64,000 nucleotides of DNA from Nyssa sinensis (lineage: Eukaryota > Streptophyta > Magnoliopsida > Cornales > Nyssaceae), in the NCBI GenBank assembly GCA_008638375.1, contig CM018046.1, positions 730,501 to 794,500 of the forward strand, in the 5' to 3' direction. The translations under genes and the position numbers were made by a program. The notes under the pieces were generated by a model. That model was given only the letters and a program-made list of their open reading frames with translations. It did no database searches and had not been told where the DNA came from. Positions 1 through 11,900 of the stretch are shown piece after piece; position 1 is the stretch's first letter; every line of letters begins with the position of its first letter.

Positions 1-1000
1 AGTTTTTGTGAACTTCTTGTTAATTTAAAAGAGGGCAGCATGTTGGTGGTTAAGTATATGGACAAGTTTGATGGACTATTGGCTCGAAGTCGAGTTGTGG
101 AAGACCCCTGCTAAACACTCACTTTATTCAAGGATGGTTTGAGCATTGATATAAAGCAAGAATTAGTCCAGCAGCCATTAGTGTAGAACATTGAGATATT
201 CAAGAATTAGCAAAATTGAGTCTCAAGTTGAGGAGGCATCGAAAAGGTTTGCTAATGCAAACTGTGATACAAATGCAGCACCTTTGCAATCATTTAATGG
301 AGCAAACAAACCAAAAGCTTCTTACAATACAGTCGAAAATCAAAATTGCATGAACTTGCAGTTACAACCAGAGGAAAATAATGGAAACCACCCCAAAATT
401 ATAGGTGATCATATTGTCAGGTTGAAGCAAGGTTAGTTGATGAGTCAGGAAAATCTCTACCCCCTCCACTTATTGTCCAAGATTTTATGATAAAAGAGAC
501 TAAAGTGAAAACAAAAGAAGTTACAATAATGAAAGAAATTAATGAGAAGGATTCCGAAATTATTATAATGCCTAGGGATATCAAGGAAATGCTGAAAGAA
601 AGCATTGAGGAGTTTAAGGAGTTCTATGTGAATGTCCACAATGCCATAGTTTGAGTTAGAGATCGATTGAAGGATATGTCTCTTACAATTGCTTCACAAT
701 TGATTTTGTACTTCTAGACAAACTCAATAATACAATTGGGAGGATTGATTTCTTAATTTCATGCAAAGAGTGAAAATCCATATCATCTTCATTCTCAATA
801 CAAGTTATGGATTCAATTTAAGAGGAAGTGGATTATTTTCTTCAACACTTCAAAACTCGTGATTGAATTTTCTCCAACCGGGGGAGAATGATGCAGTCCA
901 TAATAGGCTTTTTAAAGAGTAAGCTACTAAGCTCAGAGAAAGAGAATAATTTTGGGAATTGGTTGGATTTCAAGCCGGAGCCTAGTTGGGACATGTTAAA
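1..1000 (+). mobile_element. Decayed Ty3/gypsy-type gag fragment and element 3' end
   Basis: The first 200 bases read, with stops, like a retrotransposon gag capsid segment: YMDKFDGLLARSRVVEDP, then a short block ending in FKDGLSIDIKQELVQQPL. This has the 'F..L..RS.V.EDP..TL..F..GL....K.EL..QPL' pattern of plant gypsy Gag proteins. An A-rich tail follows to about 660. Near 880-895 a purine-rich stretch (GGGGGAGAATGATG) resembles the polypurine tract of a gypsy element just before its 3' LTR. Most of pol is absent, so this is an internally deleted or decayed copy. The family is inferred from pattern memory only, and the right border is not defined. Confidence 0.5.
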
Positions 1001-2252
1001 GTCAAGTTTTAAGTTTTATTTTAAGTTTTATCTTTTTTATATTTAGTTTTCTTGTTATTTAATTATTTTTCAACTTTATTGAGTTTAAGAGTCAAGAGTA
1101 CTTTAGTAATTTCTAAATTTGCTGCATATGGGCTGTAGTAGGGTCCATGATCATATTTTGGGTCCAACTATGATATTGAATCTTTATGTATGGTATGGGA
1201 ACCTATGTGTGATGTCTCTAGTTTTCTGCTAATTCTTTCTTCTTCTTTTTTTTATAGGTAAATCACCCACACACACATACACACTCACTTTCCACTTAAG
1301 GGGACTTGAACCCTCAGCCTCCCATTTGAGTTTTCTGTTAATTCTTTCTTCTCTCAGCTTTTTAGTTTTCTCTCACTTTTAAGCTTTTTAAACCCATAAC
1401 TTATTTGTTTTTAAGCCCTTTCCACCTTTGAAAAATCTATCTCACAATCCCTAACCCTTCTCTTTCCAACTGAATTAACCCTTACCCAGAAAAGAACCAA
1501 TCAACCAGCCCATAATTACTCGTTCCCAGTGCACAAACAGCCGCTGAATTTCCCCAATTTTGCCCCAGTTCCGTACCCTTTCCTTAACCTTTTGCAAACC
1601 CTTAGACCCAATATTTTAACCAACATTTGGCCACCAAAATAAATCAATAAAAGCCTCCAAAAGCCCATATTCTCTCCTGCATGAATCAATTTGTGTCACA
1701 GCTTGTAGGGATGGTGGTCTCCCATATTAGTCCCACACAATGTTACCTGGAACGTGGATTGTTATGGTATGGGAAACGGGAACGGAACGGAACGGGAACG
1801 TAGATCTTCACTTGTTATAGAACATGGTACGTTAGGGGTAGGCTTCTTTTGGATCTCTTTGTTGGAACGAAATACGTTTATTTGGGAACGTGATATGCTT
1901 TTTGATTGTATTTGTAATAATATTGGTAGGTATTTATATACACCAAAAAGATTTCAACGAATCCAAGTATTATAAAATAAAATTCTAATGATGTGTGTAT
2001 TTTGTATGATTTTTTTTTAAGGACTTTTGATATTTTAAATTGGAACGCTAAATCTTGCGTTCCAAATCGCTAATGATCCACGTTTTGGATCGTGCGATCC
2101 CAATTCGCAATTCGCAAGGAGAGGAGTGAATTGTAGTAACCATGGTCCCACATTAGTGGGTCTGCATCTTGTTTTGTACTGTCTGGTAGCTGACACCAGC
2201 GTGGCACCTGACAGGGACATCTGAAACTTCTATCTATTGCATTATTATGGTT
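1001..2252. other. Noncoding stretch upstream of the galactosyltransferase exons
   Basis: No supported gene is seen. The stretch holds T-rich sequence, a short CA-rich patch near 1270-1290 and a segment at about 1745-2110 with repeated GGAACG words (near 1750, 1790, 2042 and 2060) that looks transposon-derived. I looked specifically for the missing membrane-anchor exon of the downstream galactosyltransferase here (a WVPFLCISC-like run) and did not find it. Confidence 0.4.
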
Positions 2253-2461
2253 GAGTAATACTATCTTTACCTTAACATTTACCAAAAAATTTTACCTGCT
2301 GATGTGGCTGTTCGGGTGCTAGTGAATTCAGCCTCTTATTTCTAGTGAATTTAGCCTCTTGATATCAGGTGAGTTCAAAAGGCTTAATTGACTAGTACCC
2401 GAACAGCCATGTCAGCAGGTAAAAAATTTTGTAAAATTTTATGGTAAAGATAGCATTACTC
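2253..2461. mobile_element. Foldback MITE, Mutator-like, with perfect 10-bp target duplication
   Basis: The element begins GAGTAATACTATCTTTACC and ends with the inverted partner, read outward as GAGTAATGCTATCTTTACC. The two arms remain largely complementary for about 70 bp, through a stretch containing the AGCAGGTAAA and CCGAACAGCC words. The identical 10-bp word TATTATGGTT flanks both sides (2243-2252 and 2462-2471) and is read as the target-site duplication. A 209-bp size, long terminal inverted repeats and a 9-11 bp duplication fit a non-autonomous Mutator-type MITE. It sits about 240 bp upstream of the first galactosyltransferase exon found, probably in that gene's first intron. Confidence 0.85.
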
Positions 2462-2704
2462 TATTATGGTTTGGGGCACACCTCAAAGTATGCAAATTCA
2501 TTTACATTTTCTGCTTTCTTGTGAAAGCTCTATCTTAAATAAACCCTTTTCTTATTAGATTGATATATGTTGGGTCATGACTTGAGGCCTTAGTTCAAGG
2601 ATCTCTGTTTTCAAATAGGATTTTTTACCACTCATATATCCAGCAGAATGTCTTTTTGTTGTATATGAATGTGCTTTGATGGGCTGTTTTTGTCTTGTTC
2701 ATAG

Positions 2705-5700
2705 GTTTTGGTCTATTCCAGATCCTAGTCAAAATGGATGAGGAGGCTTCATCTGGGGGGAAACATCAATCAAGTGAACTTCAAGCCTGTTGTTAAGTGT
2801 GAGAAGAAGGCAAGTCACAAATATGATATTGTCATTACCCCACTGCCTCTATTAACATGTCTTGATAATTTATATATGTTATTGCAGGAGGCTTCTGTCG
2901 AGGCAGGGGACATTCTTTCTCAAGTTTCCCAAACACACTGAAGTAATAATGTAACTTTCTGCAAACAGCTGAATAATATAATGGTGTTCAAATTTATGGG
3001 TAGTCTTAGATTTATTTTATCTTTTCTTTTATATTCATTTCTGCTAAGGAACTTCTACTATGCATTCAGTGTATAGCTGGTTTTTATGCTACACTCATGG
3101 CACAAAACTTTCAGGACTTTAGACAAAACAATTTCCTCTCTGGAGATGCAGCTTGCCGCTGCCAGAGCTGCCAAAGTTGACAATGAGGAAGGATCTCCAG
3201 AGATCACGAAACCAGGAACTGAGCAATTGACCAAGCGTCAGAAGGTTTTCTTTGTTATGGGAATCATCACTGCATTCAGCAGCAGAAAGCGCAGGGACTC
3301 AATCAGAGAAACTTGGATGCCTCAAGGTAATTAGTGATTAATTCTTCCCTTGCATACACCAATAGTAGCTGTTGATAAAAACCAGTTGTTTATCCTTCTT
3401 TTATTGTCATTTATTTTAGGAGAAGATTTAAGGAAACTGGAGAAAGAGAAGGGAATTATAATACGGTTTGTTATAGGACACAGGTTTGTCATCCTTAATA
3501 TTGCAAATGATCTGCATGTAGCTAATCAACTTGTGTCAGGTTCATGCTCTTGTCAAAATATAACGAATTGAATTATGTGTTGTACAGTGCAACACCAGGT
3601 GGTATTCTAGATCGTTCTATTGATGCTGAAGATGAACAGCACAATGACTTTCTGCGACTGGTATGATATAGTTTACCTGTCCTTTTGTTGATTTATTGGA
3701 GAATCACACAGTCATGATGCAAGATTCTTTTTTTTTTTTTTAAAAACAAAAAAACTAAATAGAGGTTGTCAAAGTGCAGACACCTCTAACCCACACTCCC
3801 TTACCACAAGAAAATATATGAACTAGAAGGTGCTACACACATGGTGCACGTCCATCACACCCCATGGGAGAGGGGGAGAGAGAGAGAGAGAGATGGAAAA
3901 GAAGAGATCAATAAAGAGGGAAGTGGGTGAGTGGTCGGAAGGGGAGAGAGAAACATGTAGAGGAGAGAGGGCTGTAAGAGAAGAAGAGGAAAAAGAAAAG
4001 AAAAGAAGAGAGAGAGAGTATTTTTCAGAGGAGGAGGTTAGAATCGTATATAATTCCTACACCCCTCTATATTTTATTATTGAGTCTAACAAAATTACAA
4101 TAATGCCATTATCAACATAGTCCTAATATCTTGAACAATAGATGTAAGATATTTATACCCAAGTTCTAGCTTACGACAGTATTATAAGTTTACAACTATT
4201 TTAACCTCCACTTGAAATCAAGGGAAAAAAACACGCTGCTCACCTTTTGCATATTTAGGGAAACTAGTTGGGAGCACAGTGCGTTGCACAGTGATTAATG
4301 TAGCTTGTTTATGGAATTATTAAGGTATATTTTATGCAAATCTAAGTATCGTAAAATTTATAACAATTTAACAATTGCATACAAAATAATAATGCAAATT
4401 TAAAAAGAAATTAAATTTAAATGATATGAAAAATATCATGAAAATGAAAGAAAAGTTAAGTAAAGTTATTTTATTTTATATGCTTCTTAGTATTTTAGAA
4501 TCTTAAAGCTTAGAAAGAAACTTCTAAACTTAAAAGAAGAAGGAATGTTGTAACTTTTTTATTTTAATTTTTTTCTTAACTATTTATTTTATACACACAT
4601 TGTTTTTCTTTTAATAAACACATTTTAACTTTTCCATATATTTTAAAATTTTCCTTTTTGTCCATTGAAATAAAATGATAAATGAGCATGAAAAAGAGAG
4701 CGAAATTAACGAAATTTAGGTAGAGCCTTTTTATTTATAAGGTTACTCACTTTTTTTTTTGGGTCAATTTTTTTACAAATTTCTTAATCTTTTAAGATTC
4801 TAAACTTAAATCTACCACTTTTTATTTTAATATTTTCCCTAACTATTTATTTTTTACACATTCCATTCTCTTTTACCATTCTAAAATTTATAAGACAAAA
4901 TAATTTAAAATTATTCTTAAATATTTAAGTCCTATTTTTTCTATTGTTTCCTAAAATATTCATGTTTTTCATTAAATAATAAATACATCTTAATCAGGCC
5001 TTTTTTCCTAATCTAATAATTTTGTTTTGTACATTTTTTAATTTCTTGGGATTCTAAACCTTGACAAATACCTTCAAATTTATAATTTAAATTTCTTATG
5101 TGTTATATACACACATTCTAACTTTTACATATTTTTAAAATTTTTCTTTTTTGGCCATTGAAATAAAATGAAAGATGAGTATGAGAAAGAAACAGAGACT
5201 AACTAATTTAGGTAAAGTCTTTTTATTTATATTGAGTAAGACAAAATTCAAATATAATAAAGTAAAAATCACTTTTAAATTAAATAGAGAGAGTAAAAAA
5301 TGATAGAACACATAAAAAATAAAATAATACTACCAAATAATGTTATCATGGCCAACATTTATATTTTATTTTAATAAAATAAAAATTAAATGATAATATT
5401 AGTTATTCATTTAGACATAGTTAGCGTGTCATTAGCCTTGAGTCCCTGTTTTCAAGCAAAATCTATTTGGGGTTACTACATTCAAAGTAGGAAAATATTG
5501 GATCTTGCTGAGACATTGGTAACTGTTTTGGTTGAGAAAAATACCAATTGGTTTCGAATCTTTACTTCATAATTTCATTTGTTAGATTTTATGTTGATTT
5601 TTATTTGCCTGTGAAGATTCAATTCATGTTATTTAGGAAGCTGCATTTCACATTATATTACTTGGATTTTACCAAGGCCAAAATCTAATAATTTGAATCC

Positions 5701-8700
5701 ACGTGTTTATGTGATTTGTCATTACCAAATTGAAGTGTTAATCTAATTTCTTGAAAAAGTACAAACTAATCTGATTTTTTGTAATGTATCATGCTTCCAT
5801 TCTAATTGTAATGCTCTTTAAGAATTCTTGACCTTTTTAAGGATGAGTTTTATAACAGAGTTTCTCAATTAAATAAGGTTTGGTACTATATTGATTAGCA
5901 CTTGGTAATAGAATAATATAAATCAAAACCATTTTTTAGTCTTAATATTTTCTTATTTTGCCTATCAAAGTACATCCTTATATAGTCGATATGGCTTCAA
6001 CAAACTCATCTTTTAAAACCTAATTCAATGAACCCTAAAGCCTAAGTTCTCCATCAGCTTCCACCTTCCATTCAATTTTCAATCATATTCCTAGAAACTT
6101 ACAACATGAAATTAAAAAATAGATAATGCAAGAACATAGCTCCAATATAGCTTCTACATATTACACATGTTCGAAATAAAAAAATGGAAAAGTTTCAGAA
6201 AATATAACGTTTAGATAAAAATCATAAAATCACATACTAGTTTGTGAGTTCCTTCTCCTTCGTTGCAGTCATCCTCCTAAGTTTTGCAGCTTGTGCAAAT
6301 ATTGAAGGGTTATTTTCAGAATTAAACTCTAAGCCTAAAAATCAAGACATTGATTAGGATTATGAGAAAGCCTCCACTTCCGTGTATAAAATTGATTAGC
6401 AATGGCCTTTTTTGCTAATGTCGTATCAAATTTTCTAAACAAAATCAAGATAGAGATGACGCTTGATGTCTCTTCGTAGATCCAAGGGAAGGCATTTAAG
6501 AATATCTAATAATTTATGGCTGAGGTTTATTGAAAATAAGAAACCAGCTTGGTTCTATCGTTAATATTTTTTTTAAAAAATTATTTATAATATTAATTAT
6601 TAGAGATATAAATAATTATATATGTACTTATATTTATATATATATATATATATATCTCATTTATGCTATGTCTTGGTAATTATATTTGTTAATTTCATAT
6701 GATTCAAATCAAAAGGTATTGTAAATGAGAACTTTTTTTTTTTTTTTTACTTGTGTCACACTTTAGCCATACTATTTCTTGGCATTATTACCACTACCAA
6801 TTCCAAAATAATTCAAGGCTAGGAACTCTCCCCGAACTTTCATAATATTCTTTCAAAGCCTAACTCCATGAGAAGAGATCACATACCTTTTAACACATCC
6901 AGTCCACCCACTACCATATTTACCTTCTACCACCCATTGCCAAAGGACTTCTCTTTCAATAGCAAATCTCCAAAGCCATATATCTCCAATAGAGCTCGAT
7001 TAAATTTATTGTGAGTTTACTACTCACAACAGTTTAAAAAATGACCATTTGTTTACAAGCAATTGGTTAATTCACGTGTTATAAATATCTAATTCTATTT
7101 TTAAGTTTTTTACAACCAATCAATAGTTACCAACTCTATAATCTTTCTTTTGACCTCTTATTTCTCAAGCTCATATTTTTCACAGTTGCTTATATTTCTT
7201 AGCTCATTGTTTGATTCCAAAAGTCAAAAGTGAAAGATTGTAACAACTTTTGTTTTTTTTAAATTCCTCTTCCGTCATACTTGATATACATATACAATTT
7301 TTTTTTAAAACAATTCCTCTTCAGTTATGCTTGTTATACATTTAGGAGTTGAAATCAACAATCTTTAAAGGTAGTAATATCTTTGTTTTAGGATTTTGGT
7401 TTAGGCAATAATATCTTTAAATTTATACTGGGCAATTTAATCATGAAAGAAAAATTATGAAATTGATATTTTGATAATTTTTTTACTTAAAAATTCTTGA
7501 AAGATCAATTAGTAGCTTGATTTTTTTAAATATTGACTATTTTTATGTGACACCTAGATTAGTTAACTTACTTGATTAGGTGTTCTTAGTATTTATATTA
7601 TTGTTGCAACCAATATGTGAATTTAAGTTGTAGAACTGTTGGAATCTCTTACCTGATAGTGTTATTGGTTATAAACACCCTTGCGTTTCTTGTCTTCTTT
7701 ATTTTTATTTTTCCTCTTTTTTCCTAGACTATTCATATATTTTCCTTGGATTCTGCATGATCTATTTGAGCTTGAAACTCACTTTCTGAAATAGCTTTTG
7801 AATTATTTTGTTTTATATTCATTTTACTTTTATTTATTGGTTTTTGATTTTTTTTTCTTTTTTTTGAAGCTTTAGTTTTAGTTTAATTGTATTCAAGAAC
7901 AGTAGAATATATGAGAGTGGAAATTTTGAGATGTGGAAAATATTACTTTATTTGTAATTGTAGGAGTCATATATCAACACACGTGTGTTAATTGGTAGTG
8001 ATAAAGTGTAACCGATTGAAATTTGAATATTAAAGAATAACATATGTTGTCTTATTTACCTTAATTTCCTAGTTTTACAATTCTAAAAACAAGACAAAAG
8101 AAGATATTAACACAACAAAGCACAAAGAAAGCAATACAATAATCCCCCGACCAATATCTGAACAGAGCACACCATATCCATTAACTGAACCATAATATGA
8201 CAAATAACCTAATGTAAAAAAAAAAAATTACTTTCTGGATCTATCCCATCAGGGGCATCAAAGTATGTATGCATGAATTGGAAAAGATTAAGATTAAAAA
8301 TAAAAGGTTGTTACTATGCTTTAGGAAGGCTACCCCTTCTAAAATTCCATTTAGGTGGATTCAAATCCTAAGAAATCAGATGATATAGTTAGATGCGTTC
8401 AATACAAAACAAGCTTGTGCATCACTGAAGATTACTCGTCAAAACACCCTCCCTGACCCTGTCAACGAAAAAATGGAGACATGTTGATTAGAGATAAGTG
8501 CTTCCATAATATATTTCTACATCATAAAAGGCTTCATTACATTGTTGAATAAATCGAAGAGACGAGATAGCTTACCTTGATGAATCAATCTACGAGACAA
8601 ACAACTTCAATCTGATTCTAATTCAATATTCGACTCACCCAAAGGACTTCGATTGAAATCGATAAACAGGGGGAAGGGATCAAAAGGGAAAACAGGGTTT

Positions 8701-8878
8701 GAACGAAACAAAAAGGGTTTGTTGGTGACGGCTTCAATAGGGAGAAAAAAGGATATTTTTGCCGTAAAAGAAAAGAAAAGAAAGATAAGGATATTTTTGT
8801 CTTGTAAAAGAAGGAAAAAGGATACTTTTGTCTTAACATTAAAAGTGTAAAACAAAAAACATCCGTACTTTTATTATA

Positions 8879-8911
<33 letters not shown>

Positions 8912-11900
8912 TAGATAGATAGATAGGTAGATATAGATATAGATATAAACCTTCAAAACAATCACTAATTTGATGGGTTGTGGAGTTGGTGTTTTTTAAG
9001 ATTAATTGATAGTTTCTTATGTATATTTCCTGCATCAAGTGGAGGTTAAATTAGATTACATAATGTTTTTCAGTATCTAATGGGCTAAATAATGTTTCAA
9101 GCTGGTCAAATGGTTCAATGGGTTGGGAGAGCACCAAATTCTCTCCACACTTGGTGGGCTTTCCTTAGTCGCCAGAACTTCTTGATTGTCCTTTGAACCA
9201 AATCCTTTGTGAAGCTTATGCAGAAGTAGCATTGTCTGTGTTGCAGAACCATGTAGAAGGATATCATGAGTTGTCCTCAAAAACTCAGATATACTTTTCA
9301 ACAGCTGCTGCAAAGTGGGATGCTGACTTCTATATTAAAGTTGATGATGATGTGCATGTCAATCTTGGTTAGTATATCTTTATTCTAATTAAAATCTTTA
9401 TTTCAAATTATAAAAAAAAAAAGAAAAAAAGAAAAAAAAAAGCAGCACACAAGATTGTTGATTGGATGAAGTAATAGAGGTGCTGAGTTGGTCTAATCAT
9501 CTGACAGGTATTGTTGGTTCTACCTTGGCTCGCCATCGGTCAAAACCTCATGTTTATATTGGCTGTATGAAGTCTGGACCTGTTCTGGCACAGAAGTAAG
9601 AAAGTGAAATCTTATCAACTATTTATGATTACTACTTAATACACATTATTCATAACGTACTGTATGCAGAGGAGTCAAGTATCATGAACCAGAATACTGG
9701 AAATTTGGCGAGGAGGGAAATAAGTATTTTAGACATGCAACAGGACAAATATATGCAATCTCCAAAGATTTGGCCACCTATATTTCAGTTAATCGGTATG
9801 CCATTTTTTCAGTGTTATGTTGTTTTAAGTTAATTTAGAATTGTTTCATAATGGAATTTTCTCTGTAGACACATACTTCATAGGTATTCAAATGAAGATG
9901 TCTCTCTTGGTTCTTGGTTTATTGGTCTTGATGTTGAGCATATTGATGAGCGAAGCCTTTGCTGTGGGACTCCTCCTGGTAAGATACTTGCCAGTATGTA
10001 TTTCTAGTATTTTAGTCTCGTTGTTGTTTTTCTCTCATCTATGATTTCTATACATTTTGCTGGTCAATTGCAAGTTTGCTTGATAGATTCAAAGGCAATA
10101 TTTCTTTACTTTTAGACTTCCCATCTTAATCACTGTTAAGAATGGACAAGGATCTGCTATTCCAAATGTGTTCTACTGCATGTCCTGATTTCTTCAGCAT
10201 TTCTGCAATTAACAATGATGTATACTGGCTGACCTGGGCCAATATGAATCACTGATGCATGCAGTCACGCACAATTTAGGACAGAGGCCTCAATGCATTT
10301 TGAATGCTACTGAGTTAAAAACTTTGATATTTAGTTCATGCCTCTTGTTATGATTAATTTGTTGCATTAAACAAGTTGAATTTATGGAAAGGTGTAGAGA
10401 GGAGAAGAAGGATATTCATATGGCTTTTATGAACTAGGAGAAAGCCCATAGAGATATATTATGGAGGATCTAGAAAATAAATGAGTTAAAATAAGAATTG
10501 ATATGGTAAATGATTTGTACGATAGAGCTGTGATTATGATAAGAATAATTGTAGGAGAGAAAACTGAATTTCTAATCACTATAGGCTTACATAAGGGATC
10601 AACATTAAGTCCTTATCTTTTGCCTTAGTTATGAATGAAAGTCCTCATCTTTTGTATTAGTTATGGATGAACAGACCCTACAATTTTAGGACTAGATTTC
10701 ATGGCATAAGCTATTTGCATATAATATTATCTTAATTGATGAAATTAAAGCGGCAATAAATGTTAAATTAAAGATTTGGAGAAAAGTTCAAGAATCACGA
10801 GGGTTTAAGAGCAGGACTAAAACTGAATATATAGAATATAACTTCAACAAAATTGTAAATGAAAATGAGGACGTAGTAAAAATCGAAAGGCTTGACATAC
10901 CAAATGGTGAATAGTTTTGTTACTTGGGCACCATTATTCATAGAGATGAAGATATTGGAAATTATCTATTGCAAAGCATTAAAATTTGATGGATTAAGTG
11001 GAGTGTTCTGGGTATATTTTTTGGTCAATAGATACTTACAAAGTTAAAAGGAAATTTTATAAAATAGTTAGTAGACCAACCATGCTCTATAGGACAAAAT
11101 ACCGAGCCTTTTTTTTTTTGGGGGGGGTAGGGGTTTGGTCATATGCAACAAAGTCAATAATTGCATCACTGAGGAGTGAATGATCCACATTGGGGATAAT
11201 GCTAGGAGAAGGGAAAACCAAAATTAATATAGATTGAGATAGTAAGATATATGACATGTTAGCATATAGTTTAATTGAATTTATAGTCATAGAGGAAGTG
11301 ACATGGCGAAACAGGATTCATGCAAGTGCCCTAAATAGTTGGCACAAAAGCTTAGTTGAGTTAGACAATCTATGCTGAACTTGGACGTTATTTGCAACCC
11401 CAGTGTTGTGTTTTTTGGACTTGGTGTCGGGTTAAAAACTTGGAGGGAATCCCCAAAGGAGTTGAGGTTGGCTTATGGTATGGTATATTCTATTCTATCC
11501 CATCGAGCTAGTGTGTCTAACAAGTTAGCTTGGTTTATGAATAGTAACACTTTTCTAAATACTTGCCACTTGGCAATGTTAAAAAAAGAAAAGAAAATTT
11601 GAGGTACTAACTGAATTTTCACTTTCCTACTTTCTCTCCCTCGTTCCCACTCGTGCATGTGTGCTTATATAGTGAGTGCCATCCTTCTAGTTATAACTAC
11701 GTGTTCAACACAAAATGTTAACCGTTACTTATCAATGCAATTCAACAAAGTCTTATTCCAACTATTAAATGCCATGGATCACGTCTTTCCATTTTACTCT
11801 ATTAAACGCCATCCTCCTAGTTAATGATTACATGTCAAAAACTTGAAAGAAATTTTTGGGAAAATTACCATCGGACTAGATATCATTCTTACTGATTATG

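Noticed and set aside
1754..1975. 73-codon ORF upstream of the galactosyltransferase
   Set aside because: Gly/Arg-rich start from GGAACG repeats, no family likeness; transposon-like sequence.
3830..4120. Plus-strand ORF rich in Glu/Arg
   Set aside because: It is translation of a GA-rich intronic tract and matches no family.
8618..8965. Minus-strand 115-codon ORF rich in Ile/Tyr
   Set aside because: Its first third is translated TA/GATA microsatellite and the rest is T-rich low complexity inside an intron.
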